A stretch of 64,000 nucleotides of DNA from DATCYX01 sp963714425 (GTDB lineage: Bacteria > Chloroflexota > Anaerolineae > Anaerolineales > UBA4823). Shown in pieces: positions 32,115 to 40,893 of this stretch. Below the pieces are notes generated by a model that saw only the letters and a list, made by a program, of their open reading frames with translations, did no database searches and was not told the origin of the DNA. The position numbers and the translations under genes are program-made. The DNA lies in the NCBI GenBank assembly GCA_963714425.1, contig CAVQOI010000010.1, positions 62,001 through 126,000 of the forward strand, written 5' to 3'. How positions within the stretch are numbered: position 1 is the first letter of the stretch; each line of letters begins with the position of its first letter.

Positions 32115-33083
32115 ATGCCTGTTGCGCTCATCACCGGAATCACCGGCCAGGATGGTTCATACCTGGCGGATTTTTTACTCGGGAAAGGTTACCATGTAAT
32201 CGGAATGGTGCGCCGCTCGAGCACAGTGACTTTCGAGCGGATCCAACATATCCAGGATGAAATCACGATCATCCAGGGGGACCTGCACGACCAGAGCTCG
32301 CTGGTGGATGTGATGGAGCAGTACCAACCCGATGAGGTTTACAATCTGGCGGCGCAATCTTTCGTTCCCACATCATGGAACCAACCAGTACTCACCGGTG
32401 AAGTCACAGCGCTGGGTGTCACCCGTATTTTAGAAGCTATTCGTCTGGTAAACCCCAAGGCGCGCTTTTACCAGGCATCTTCCAGCGAGATGTTTGGCAA
32501 AGTTCGCGAGGTGCCACAGCGAGAATCCACACCGTTCTACCCGCGCAGCCCTTATGGTGTGGCGAAGGTGTATGCGCACTGGATTACGGTGAACTACCGC
32601 GAGTCGTATGATCTGTATGCGGTCTCAGGCATCCTGTTCAATCACGAGAGCCCCCGCCGCGGTCTGGAGTTCGTCACGCGCAAGATCACCTATGGGGCAG
32701 CGCGGATTAAGCTTGGGCTGTCCAAGCAGTTGCGCCTGGGCAACCTGGAATCGCGGCGCGATTGGGGTTATGCTGGTGATTACGTCGAAGGCATGTGGCT
32801 GATGCTCCAGCATGAAACCCCAGAGGATTATGTGCTGGGTACGGGTGTGACCCACTCGGTTAAAGAGCTTTGCCAGGAAGCTTTTGGCTACCTGGACTTG
32901 GATTTTGAGAAATTTGTCGTCCAGGACCCACGTTTCTTCCGCCCGGCTGAGGTAGATTTGCTGGTAGCCGACCCTTCGCGTGCGAAGGATGAGCTCAGGT
33001 GGCAGCCGCGAGTCAGCTTCGAAGAGCTGGTACAGATAATGGTAGACGCTGATATGAAGCGCATCGCCAAGGAAATGTCCTGA
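32115..33083 (+). CDS. gmd: GDP-mannose 4,6-dehydratase
   Basis: A 322-residue extended SDR that makes GDP-4-keto-6-deoxymannose, the precursor of GDP-fucose and GDP-rhamnose. ALITGITGQDGSYLADFLL is the family hallmark NADP-binding start; VRRSS, NLAAQSFVPTSW, SSSEMFGKVREVPQ and YPRSPYGVAKVYAH (catalytic Tyr-x3-Lys) follow, with GILFNHESPRRG further on. ATG 32115 has GGAGG eight bases upstream and fits the predicted transcript start; the ATG at 32100 would overlap that site. First gene of the large plus-strand polysaccharide cluster. The partner enzyme is probably the GDP-fucose-synthase-like gene at 51229. Confidence 0.95.
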   Translation: MPVALITGITGQDGSYLADFLLGKGYHVIGMVRRSSTVTFERIQHIQDEITIIQGDLHDQSSLVDVMEQYQPDEVYNLAAQSFVPTSWNQPVLTGEVTALGVTRILEAIRLVNPKARFYQASSSEMFGKVREVPQRESTPFYPRSPYGVAKVYAHWITVNYRESYDLYAVSGILFNHESPRRGLEFVTRKITYGAARIKLGLSKQLRLGNLESRRDWGYAGDYVEGMWLMLQHETPEDYVLGTGVTHSVKELCQEAFGYLDLDFEKFVVQDPRFFRPAEVDLLVADPSRAKDELRWQPRVSFEELVQIMVDADMKRIAKEMS

Positions 33084-33094
33084 AGGAGAACTCC

Positions 33095-34078
33095 TTGAAC
33101 GAGAGAGCAACCAATAGGTTCCAGAAGAGCGGATTGCTTAAAATTGTGGGGACGCTGATCGCTCTGGGTCTATTGATTTATCTACTGCGCCAGCAAGGTT
33201 GGGAGGAGATTAAAGCGGCGTTGGTCCAGATTGAACTGTGGCGGCTGGCGTTGGCGCTGCTCTTGATTCTAGTCTCACGCCTGGCAGTAGCCATACGCTG
33301 GTACATTCTGCTCAAATCTGGTGGCATGCAAATTTCCCCAAAGGAGAGTTTCCAGATCACATTCGCGGGGTTATTCGCATCCAATTTCCTCCCCACAACC
33401 ATTGGTGGGGACGTCATCCGCCTGGCAGGGGCGCTACGCTTGAATTTCGATGCGGCGATCAGTGCCGCTTCACTGATCGCTGATCGGCTGGTGGGGATGG
33501 CGGGCATGTTGATGATGCTGCCTGTTGGGTTGCCCAGGTTACTCCTGATCCAGGATTTGCGCGAACTGATCCCCACCTCTATGCTGTCCGTGCAATTGGG
33601 CATGGCAGCTTTACCCCAGGCGGGCTTTTTTTCGAAGCTCAGAGCGCGCCTGCAGCGCATCCTGGTCCGGCTGTTTGCGGCGCTCACTGTTTGGTTACGG
33701 CAGCCGCGGGCGCTTTTACTCTCCCTGGTATTTACCTGGATCCACCAGGTCTGCTTGTTCAGCGTGTTGACCATGTTCTTTGTTGGCATGGGTCAGGACA
33801 TATCGTTCTGGTTGGTAGGCGGTCTGTATAGTTTCGTGTATCTGATCACCCTGATCCCGATCTCTATCAATGGGTATGGGCTTCAAGAAATTTCGATGAC
33901 TGTGGTATTCTCACATTTGGGAGGCGTTTCACTTGCCAGCAGCCTGACAGCGGCATTGTTGCTACGCACGGTGGTGATGATTGCCAGCCTGCCCGGGGTG
34001 ATATTCGTGCCTGGCTTGCTGGCCTATAGCCGCCAGCGGCCGGAGGCGCGCAGCGCTCCACCAGCCGAAATTGTTTGA
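33095..34078 (+). CDS. lysylphosphatidylglycerol synthase TM / AglD-like membrane protein
   Basis: A 327-residue polytopic protein of the UPF0104/LPG_synthase_TM family. Signatures: VSRLAVAIRWYILLKSGG, FAGLFASNFLPTTIGGDVIRL and AISAASLIADRLVGM. About seven to eight membrane helices. Relatives are flippase-like or lipid-modifying proteins often coupled with dolichyl/undecaprenyl-phosphate glycosyltransferases, and a GT2 gene of that class follows 19 bp downstream. The TTG at 33095 is used as start because AAGGAG lies seven bases upstream. Confidence 0.85.
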   Translation: MNERATNRFQKSGLLKIVGTLIALGLLIYLLRQQGWEEIKAALVQIELWRLALALLLILVSRLAVAIRWYILLKSGGMQISPKESFQITFAGLFASNFLPTTIGGDVIRLAGALRLNFDAAISAASLIADRLVGMAGMLMMLPVGLPRLLLIQDLRELIPTSMLSVQLGMAALPQAGFFSKLRARLQRILVRLFAALTVWLRQPRALLLSLVFTWIHQVCLFSVLTMFFVGMGQDISFWLVGGLYSFVYLITLIPISINGYGLQEISMTVVFSHLGGVSLASSLTAALLLRTVVMIASLPGVIFVPGLLAYSRQRPEARSAPPAEIV

Positions 34079-34096
34079 TAAGAGAGTGATCTTGCT

Positions 34097-35071
34097 ATGA
34101 TGCTATCAATCGTAATCCCTGTTTATAACGAAGCCGAGAACTTGCCATTGCTCCAAAAAGCGCTGCAAGAAGCCCTCACACCCCTCACTGTGGATTGGGA
34201 GGTGGTGTATGTGGATGACGGCAGCGCCGATGAAAGCCTTGCGGTGCTTGAAACTCTCGCCGAAGAAGACCCCGATCACACTTGTGTGGTGGGTTTGCGG
34301 CGTAATTTCGGTCAAACAGCTGCCATCGCGGCGGGGATCGACCATGCAGAGGGGGACATCATTGTGCTGATGGATGCAGATTTGCAGAATGACCCGGTGG
34401 ACATCCCCAGAATGCTAGCAAAAATCGAAGAGGGCTACGATGTGGTGAGCGGCTGGCGGAAGAGCCGCCAGGATGCCTTCTTCACACGCACCTTCCCCTC
34501 GCGTATCGCCAACTGGCTGATCTCTACAGTAACGGGCGTGCACTTGCACGATTATGGGTGTACCCTCAAAGCTTACCGCCGCGAGGCGATCACCGGATTC
34601 AGGCTCTATGGCGAGATGCACCGTTTCATACCGGCGTATGCATCTACAGTGGGCGCCAAGATCATCGAGCTCCCCGTGACCCATCACCCGCGCAAGTTTG
34701 GGAAGACCAAGTACGGGCTGAATCGTACGATCAAGGTAATCCTCGACCTGTTTACAGTCAAATTCATGATTAGCTACGCTCACAAGCCGATCTATCTATT
34801 CGGCGGTATTGGGGCGTTCTTGATGGCCATGAGCATCATCATGGTGGGCACCCTGTTTGTGCGGAAATTATTGTATGCAACCAGTGTAGTGCAGTCGTCC
34901 TTTTTCCAGATCGGGATCATGCTCATGATCCTGGGCGTGCAATCCTTCCTGATGGGTTTGATTGCCGAGCTGCTCGTGCGCACTTACCATGAATCCCAAC
35001 GGAAGACAACTTACACGGTGCGGAAGGTATTGAACAGGGAAAACCATTTCGTTGAGACGATCAAGCTTTAA
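34097..35071 (+). CDS. family 2 glycosyltransferase, polyprenyl-phosphate type
   Basis: A 324-residue GT2 like ArnC/DPM1. The N-terminal GT-A domain has LSIVIPVYNEAENL, VVYVDDGSADES, LRRNFGQTAAIAAG and the metal-binding VLMDADLQNDP. The acceptor region has GCTLKAYRREAI and HHPRKFGKTKYGLNRTIKVILDLFTVKF. Two C-terminal membrane helices (IYLFGGIGAFLMAMSIIMVG and IGIMLMILGVQSFLMGL) place it in the membrane. It should load a sugar onto undecaprenyl phosphate, supplying the donor for the GT-C enzymes downstream. Its stop overlaps the next start as TAATG. Confidence 0.92.
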   Translation: MMLSIVIPVYNEAENLPLLQKALQEALTPLTVDWEVVYVDDGSADESLAVLETLAEEDPDHTCVVGLRRNFGQTAAIAAGIDHAEGDIIVLMDADLQNDPVDIPRMLAKIEEGYDVVSGWRKSRQDAFFTRTFPSRIANWLISTVTGVHLHDYGCTLKAYRREAITGFRLYGEMHRFIPAYASTVGAKIIELPVTHHPRKFGKTKYGLNRTIKVILDLFTVKFMISYAHKPIYLFGGIGAFLMAMSIIMVGTLFVRKLLYATSVVQSSFFQIGIMLMILGVQSFLMGLIAELLVRTYHESQRKTTYTVRKVLNRENHFVETIKL

Positions 35072-36198
35072 TGCGCATCCTTGTTCTCATCCACGAGTTT
35101 CCTCCCATCGGGGGCGGAGGCGGTCAAGTTGCCAAGGATATTTGCAAAGAGCTGGTCAAACTCGGGCACGAAATCGTCCTGTTTACAGCCCATCTGAAGG
35201 GCTTACCCCGCGAGGAGGTGGTGGAGGGCATACGCGTAATCCGCCAGCCCTCAATGCGCCGTCTGGCTTACATGGCCGACCTGTTAGCCATGGGAGCTTT
35301 CATCCTGTTCAGCCTGTGGCCTGCCTTGCGATTGGTGAGAGCGTGGAAGCCCGATTTGATCCATGTACACTTCGCGGTCCCTGCTGGCGCGCTGGCATGG
35401 ATTGTCTCTCGAGTTACCGGAATCCCATACTTGCTCACTGCCCATCTCGGAGATGTCCCTGGCGGAGTACCGGAGAAGACAGATAACTGGTTCCGTTGGT
35501 TCTATCCATTCACACCGCCCATCTGGCGGGATGCGCGGCGCGTGGTGGCGGTAAGCCAGTTTACGCGATCCTTGGCAGCTCGCCGGTACCCGGTTGATGT
35601 GCGCGTAATTCCCAATGGAGTAGACCTGCGACGGCTCGATCCTGGCAGCATCCAGCCAGGAAATCCGCCGCGTATTATTTTTGCTGGCAAATTCGTCCCA
35701 CAAAAAGACCCCCTGCAATTAGTGCGTGTTCTGGCTGGATTGAAAGACCTGCCCTGGCAGTGCGTGATGCTGGGTGATGGGCCGCTGTTCCAGGATCTTG
35801 AGCGCCTGATCGCGGAGAACGGCCTTCAAGAACGCATCAGCCTCCCCGGCTGGGTGACGCCGACGGAGGTTAACCGGTGGTTCTTGATGAGTGATGTGCT
35901 CTTCCAGCCATCGATCTCTGAAGGGCTGCCGGTGGTGGGTATTCAAGCCCTGGCTATGGGACTGGCGGTTGTCGCCAGTGATGTGGGTGGGTTTAGCGAG
36001 ATTGTTGATGTGGGCAAGAATGGCTACCTGGCTCTTCCTGGGGATGAGCAGGCCATGCAAATGGGCTTGCGAACGCTGTTGAGCGACTCTCAGGCATTGC
36101 TGCAGGCGCGCACGCAGAGCCGCAAGCTGGCTGCCCGCTTTGATCTTGGAAATGTCGTCACAGAGTACCTGGAAGTGATCACAGAGGCAGCAGGATGA
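35071..36198 (+). CDS. family 4 glycosyltransferase
   Basis: A 375-residue GT-B enzyme. The N-terminal EFPPIGGGGGQVAKDI is the donor/acceptor loop, the centre has RVIPNGVDLRRLDP and IIFAGKFVPQKDP, and the C-terminal nucleotide site is PSISEGLPVVGIQALAMGLAVVASDVGG. In the E-x7-E motif the second glutamate is a glutamine. A membrane-like stretch near residues 70-95 may peripherally anchor it. The sugar is unknown. It overlaps the GT2 gene by one base and the next gene by ATGA, so translation is coupled. Confidence 0.9.
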   Translation: MRILVLIHEFPPIGGGGGQVAKDICKELVKLGHEIVLFTAHLKGLPREEVVEGIRVIRQPSMRRLAYMADLLAMGAFILFSLWPALRLVRAWKPDLIHVHFAVPAGALAWIVSRVTGIPYLLTAHLGDVPGGVPEKTDNWFRWFYPFTPPIWRDARRVVAVSQFTRSLAARRYPVDVRVIPNGVDLRRLDPGSIQPGNPPRIIFAGKFVPQKDPLQLVRVLAGLKDLPWQCVMLGDGPLFQDLERLIAENGLQERISLPGWVTPTEVNRWFLMSDVLFQPSISEGLPVVGIQALAMGLAVVASDVGGFSEIVDVGKNGYLALPGDEQAMQMGLRTLLSDSQALLQARTQSRKLAARFDLGNVVTEYLEVITEAAG

Positions 36199-38237
36199 GA
36201 GAGCAGTTATCTCAACTGGGAAAGCGCTTGCCTAAGGTTGGCCTCCTTTTGGGTGCAGTCCTGGCATACGCTGGATATTTGAGTTTTGCTGTTGTGCGTC
36301 TGTTGGGGTCGGGATTGTCCCTGCGGGTGCGCGGAGTGATTATCGCTGGCTGGACGGCTATTCTGATCGTCTGCGCCCTCGTGGTCGTGCTGGTGGCGAC
36401 CCGGCGGGGAGACCGGCTCATAAAGTTCCTGGAACACTGGTCGCACAAAGTCCAGGCTTGGGATGCGCGCTTGCGCACGTCGCTCTACCTGGCGCTCGTC
36501 TTACTTGCCGGGCTGCTGGTTTACACAGATGTGAGCCGAGGGTTGATGGACACGAACTCCTTCCGCTACTCGGTGCTCTTTGCACTTCTGGTTTTGGCCT
36601 GCCAGTTTTGGCCCTTCCAGACGCCTAGACACTGGTCGGGGCGTTTCTTGATTACCATTCTGGCTGGGGCTTACGCTTTGCTGGTGGGGAATAACCTGCA
36701 AACTGTGGTTGATTACCCCTTTTCGCTTTCCTGGTCGGAAGGTAACCGCTTTTACGATTATTCTATGATCTTTGGAAAGTTCCTGTACAACTACAACGGG
36801 AATCTCTCTTTACCTTATTATGCTCCAGGGCGTTATGGTCTCTGGGGCATCTGGTTTGCGATCCCTGGTCTGTCAATCGCCTTCCACCGCTTTTGGAACG
36901 CAATTCTCTGGATCGTCCCTCCTCTATTGCTGGGCTGGCTACTGGCTCGCAGCTTAAGCGAACGCTCTGGCTTGCGCTTGGGCATAGCGTTATGGCTGGG
37001 GTTATACCTGAGCCAGGGACCGGTTTACGCTCCGATACTGCTGGTAGCTGCTGTTGTGGCTGGCTTTGACCGCTCAAGACCCTGGATGCGCTATCTTTCC
37101 ATAGCAGTTGCCAGCCTGTATGGCGGATTGAGCCGCTGGACATGGTTTGCGGCAGCAGGCGCCTGGGCGGCGCTGCTGGAGCTCACCGCTCATGAAACGC
37201 AACCTAAAAGACGCCTGGCGCGCCGCTTAGCCGCCGCTGTTGGGGTGGGTATCCTTGGTAGCTTGCCGGGTGTACTGGCAAATTATTCCCAGCTTTTTGC
37301 CCCAAAAGATATCGCTTTTCCGCTCTCTCAGCCTTTGCTGTGGTATCGGCTGTGGCCCAACGTAACCTATGCGCCGGGGATCGTCCCTGCGTCGCTGCTG
37401 GCTGCCGGGCCGCTGATGGCGGCCTTGATTTGGCTGGTGGTCTCGCGGCGATGGCGGCTGGATTGGCTGCAGATCGCAGCAATTACTGGGCTGACCCTGG
37501 CTACCCTGGGTGTGGGATTGGTTGCCAGCGTGAAGATCGGAGGCGGGAGCAACCTGCACAACCTGGATATGTTCCTGATCAGCCTGGGATTTCTGCTCAT
37601 GATCTATATGGACCAGGCAGTTGCTAAAACCAGAGCAAGCGAAGCAGATGCTCCCTTAATCACAGACGCGGATTCACAAAAAACTGAGAGCGCCGGGAGG
37701 GAGCCGCGCACCGCTTGGCCTGCTGGGGTAATGGCTATCGCTGTAACCACCTCCTTATTGATGGCATGGCCTTATTTCGCCAATATCCGGCGCTTGGAGC
37801 TGCCGCCTCCAGGGGATGTACAGCGCTCTCTGGATAACCTGAAAACCCAAATCGACAAATATCGCGAGCAGGGCGATGTGCTTTTCATGGACCAGCGCCA
37901 GCTGCTGGCTTTTGGCACGGTGGATGGCATACCCCTGATACCCGAGTACGAAAAAAAGTACTTGATGGATCAGGCCATGGCCAGCAATGCCTCGTTCTAC
38001 CAGGGTTTTTACGAGGATCTTACGAATAAGCGTTTCGCCCTGATCGTCAGCGAGCCGCTGTTCAGAAGTTATGACGACGAGTTCGCTCCATTTGGAGAGG
38101 AGAACAACGCCTGGGTGAAGTGGGTTTCGGAACCGGTACTGTGCTTCTATAAGCCAGAGAAGACCTATCGAGCGGTGCGCGTGGAATTGCTCGTGCCGCG
38201 CGAGGGCAGCAAGGACTGCGAGCTACCACAGCGATGA
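36195..38237 (+). CDS. polytopic membrane protein, GT-C-like, unknown function
   Basis: A 680-residue protein with roughly twelve membrane helices and a soluble C-terminal part of about 130 residues. FSLSWSEGNRFYDYSMIFG in the first large outer loop contains acidic residues in the place where GT-C enzymes keep their catalytic Asp, and GGGSNLHNLDMFLI resembles a later GT-C loop. The loop near residues 470-510 (EADAPLITDADSQKTES) is hydrophilic and low in conservation. I do not recognise the family firmly; a lipid-carrier-dependent glycosyltransferase or O-antigen ligase-like role is inferred from context. The start overlaps the GT4 gene by 4 bp. Confidence 0.65.
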   Translation: MREQLSQLGKRLPKVGLLLGAVLAYAGYLSFAVVRLLGSGLSLRVRGVIIAGWTAILIVCALVVVLVATRRGDRLIKFLEHWSHKVQAWDARLRTSLYLALVLLAGLLVYTDVSRGLMDTNSFRYSVLFALLVLACQFWPFQTPRHWSGRFLITILAGAYALLVGNNLQTVVDYPFSLSWSEGNRFYDYSMIFGKFLYNYNGNLSLPYYAPGRYGLWGIWFAIPGLSIAFHRFWNAILWIVPPLLLGWLLARSLSERSGLRLGIALWLGLYLSQGPVYAPILLVAAVVAGFDRSRPWMRYLSIAVASLYGGLSRWTWFAAAGAWAALLELTAHETQPKRRLARRLAAAVGVGILGSLPGVLANYSQLFAPKDIAFPLSQPLLWYRLWPNVTYAPGIVPASLLAAGPLMAALIWLVVSRRWRLDWLQIAAITGLTLATLGVGLVASVKIGGGSNLHNLDMFLISLGFLLMIYMDQAVAKTRASEADAPLITDADSQKTESAGREPRTAWPAGVMAIAVTTSLLMAWPYFANIRRLELPPPGDVQRSLDNLKTQIDKYREQGDVLFMDQRQLLAFGTVDGIPLIPEYEKKYLMDQAMASNASFYQGFYEDLTNKRFALIVSEPLFRSYDDEFAPFGEENNAWVKWVSEPVLCFYKPEKTYRAVRVELLVPREGSKDCELPQR

Positions 38238-38249
38238 GGACGGGAAGTG

Positions 38250-40886
38250 ATGATGCGCAGTGATCGCCAGGCGCGCACCTTGGGGTGGGCTCTCGCACTG
38301 GCTGGGTTGGAAGGCGTATTGGTCGTGACCTGGCTGTTGCTCCTGCCCGGAAGCCGCCTCTCTCTCAGCAGGTTCGTGGTGATTGCTCCGGGTTTGCTGC
38401 TGGCATTGGCATGTGGTACAGCTGGGTGGCGGGCGTGGAGGCAGCCTGAGTGGGGGTTGCGGGTTGCCGGGAGACTGGAGAAGCTCGCCAGCCGGGATGG
38501 TCTCTACCGGGCTGCCCTGGTGTTTTGTGTGTTGACCGCCTTCCTCTGTTCGAACCTCCTGGCCTTGTATTGGGTGAATACCGACCAGTATGTCCAGGCA
38601 TATCTGCAGCGTATGGCGCCTTATTCGCTTTGGGCGCTTCTGGTGAGCCTGAAGATTGCGATGGTTTTTAGGTTGCTGCGTTTTGGGACGCACCCGACCA
38701 CGGTGCGCGGACACATCAAGACGTTGGCTGCTGCGGCTATCGCGCTGGCTGTGTTCCTGCTTGTGGGAGCATTCATGGGAGTTACCCGGCTTGGCCTGGA
38801 GCCCGATCAAGTCGCCTGGGGAGACCCAGGTGTACCTCTGCTTGGCTGGCAGATTCTGTTGGCGCTGGCGATTACCCTGGTAGGTTTGCTGGTGGTGCGA
38901 GCATTGTGGCCGCTGTGGAAAAGAGTGCTTGGAACGAGCAATCGCCGCCTGGATTTTATTATCTTTCTTATATTGTGGGTTGCGGCGGTCTGGCGCTGGG
39001 GTGTGGAACCCTTACGCCCTTCGTATTTTTCGCCAGTGCCTCAGCCGCCCACCTACGAATTCTTCCCCTACTCCGATGCCGCAAACTATGACTATGCCGC
39101 TCATAGCCTGCTAGCAGGCTATGGAATGGGGGGTGACGTGGTCAGGCCTTTCTATTCCTTTTTCCTGGCTGTGGCTCACGCCGCCAGCGGCCTCGGTTAC
39201 GACGGAGCGCTGATATGGCAAATCCCCTTGTTGGCGCTGCTCCCGTCGCTCTTATTTGTAATTGCTCGAGTGCTGCACAACCGCATCTCGGGCTTCTTCG
39301 TGGGTTTGCTGGCGATCCTGCACAACAGCAATGCCATTGCTCTGGCGGGCGTGACCAACGTCTCGCATGCCAAGATGCTCATGTCGGATGTGCCCACCGC
39401 GCTGGGGATCGCTGCAGTTACGGCAATTATTCTCTTGTGGCTGGAGAACCCTGAAAGCAGGCGGGCTCACCCCCTGGTTGCGGGTGGCATTCTTGCGATC
39501 GTGATGCTGGTGCGCGTCCAGATCCTGGCTCTTCTCCCCGTAGCTCTCCTGGCGATTTGGATTGGTAGCTATAGGAGCCGTCGTATTTGGAGCAATACGG
39601 CGCTTTTGTTGGCGGGCTTTGGGTGCGTGCTTGTCCCTTGGTTGTGGCGCAACTGGCAGTTGGCTGGAGAGCTGGTGCTTTCCGAGGCATCCCAGGCTTC
39701 GCAGATCGGTCTGATTGGGCAACGCTATAGCCTTACTGTTGAAAAAGAAAAAGGTAAACGCATGCCCGGCGAGAGCGACGACGATTACTCCGCCCGGATG
39801 GTGCAGAGCGCAACCGGCTTCGTGCGCCAGTACCCAGGGGAGACGGCTCGGTTCATTACTGCCCACTTCTTGCATAACCAGGTCGCCACCTTGCTTGTGC
39901 TGCCCTCGTCTTTCCCGACCGTTGAATACTTGAACGGGATGTTAAGTGGTACGCTCCTGGGAAAGCCCCCGAAGCTCACGACGATGTGGGAGCGCTGTTG
40001 TGCGCTGCGGAGCTACGCCAAGAGTTCAACCTACTGGAATGCGTGGGACGGGCAAATTCTCAGTGAGTCCATCCTGCCCATACTGTTTAGCCTGCTGGCA
40101 ATCGGTGTGGGGATTGGGACAGGCTGGCACAAAGGTTGGTTGGCTGCCGCCTTACCGCTGGCAATGAATCTAAGTTACAGCCTGAGCAATGCATTGGTGC
40201 GTAATTCCGGCTGGCGGTTTAACCAACCCGTTGACTGGACGGGTTACTTATTCTACGGAATTGGCTTTATCCAGCTGGGACAGTGGGGGCTGGCGTACTT
40301 TTTTCCTCGGGCTGCTGATCCCGATAGCAGCTGGGTACCTTCAAAATCTACACGAGAGGCTCGGGTGGGAGGTGTATGGGGAAAGGCGTTTTTGGCTGGG
40401 CTGGTATTTCTGCTGCTCTCCTCTGCCCTCCCTATCAGTGAGAAGCTCATTCCAGAGCGCTATGGCAGCCTAAATATCGAAGAAGTGTTGTCAGGCATGG
40501 AGGCGAAAGGGCTATTGGCAGCCAATGGGATCGATTATCAAGACATTGCGGATTTCCTGAGCCAGCCACGGGCGCAGGCATTGATCGGGCAGGCACTCTA
40601 CCCGCGCTTCTATTTGTCCGGTGAGGGTGAGCCAGGCAGCGGTTGGCCGAGCTTTATGCCGCGGCCTTATGAGAGGTTGGGATTTTATATGGTCGGCCCA
40701 CAGCGACGCCACGTCGTGCTGCGCATCCCGTCCACCCCGGCGAGTTTCCCGCATGCTTCAGATGTGCTGGTGGTGGGCTGTTCTGCTGATGATTACCTGG
40801 ATGCATTCCTGGTGGCAGATTTGAGCTCTCAGGAGACAGTCCTGTTACGCTCGCCGTTGGATAGTTGGACATGCTCAGGCGGATGA
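38250..40886 (+). CDS. large GT-C-like membrane glycosyltransferase
   Basis: An 878-residue protein with about a dozen or more membrane helices. The first long outer loop reads FFPYSDAANYDYAAHSLLAGYG, with the D-A-x-x-Y/H pattern of ArnT/PMT-type GT-C enzymes, then RPFYSFFLAVAHAASGL. LIPERYGSLNIEEVL and the C-terminal 130 residues form a soluble domain. These enzymes take sugar from polyprenyl phosphate on the outer face of the membrane. Start codons at 38247 (GTG), 38250 and 38253 (ATG) lie together after GAGGACGGGAAG. The substrate is unknown. It is in the same direction and 12 bp downstream of the previous gene. Confidence 0.7.
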   Translation: MMRSDRQARTLGWALALAGLEGVLVVTWLLLLPGSRLSLSRFVVIAPGLLLALACGTAGWRAWRQPEWGLRVAGRLEKLASRDGLYRAALVFCVLTAFLCSNLLALYWVNTDQYVQAYLQRMAPYSLWALLVSLKIAMVFRLLRFGTHPTTVRGHIKTLAAAAIALAVFLLVGAFMGVTRLGLEPDQVAWGDPGVPLLGWQILLALAITLVGLLVVRALWPLWKRVLGTSNRRLDFIIFLILWVAAVWRWGVEPLRPSYFSPVPQPPTYEFFPYSDAANYDYAAHSLLAGYGMGGDVVRPFYSFFLAVAHAASGLGYDGALIWQIPLLALLPSLLFVIARVLHNRISGFFVGLLAILHNSNAIALAGVTNVSHAKMLMSDVPTALGIAAVTAIILLWLENPESRRAHPLVAGGILAIVMLVRVQILALLPVALLAIWIGSYRSRRIWSNTALLLAGFGCVLVPWLWRNWQLAGELVLSEASQASQIGLIGQRYSLTVEKEKGKRMPGESDDDYSARMVQSATGFVRQYPGETARFITAHFLHNQVATLLVLPSSFPTVEYLNGMLSGTLLGKPPKLTTMWERCCALRSYAKSSTYWNAWDGQILSESILPILFSLLAIGVGIGTGWHKGWLAAALPLAMNLSYSLSNALVRNSGWRFNQPVDWTGYLFYGIGFIQLGQWGLAYFFPRAADPDSSWVPSKSTREARVGGVWGKAFLAGLVFLLLSSALPISEKLIPERYGSLNIEEVLSGMEAKGLLAANGIDYQDIADFLSQPRAQALIGQALYPRFYLSGEGEPGSGWPSFMPRPYERLGFYMVGPQRRHVVLRIPSTPASFPHASDVLVVGCSADDYLDAFLVADLSSQETVLLRSPLDSWTCSGG

Positions 40887-40893
40887 ACGGTAA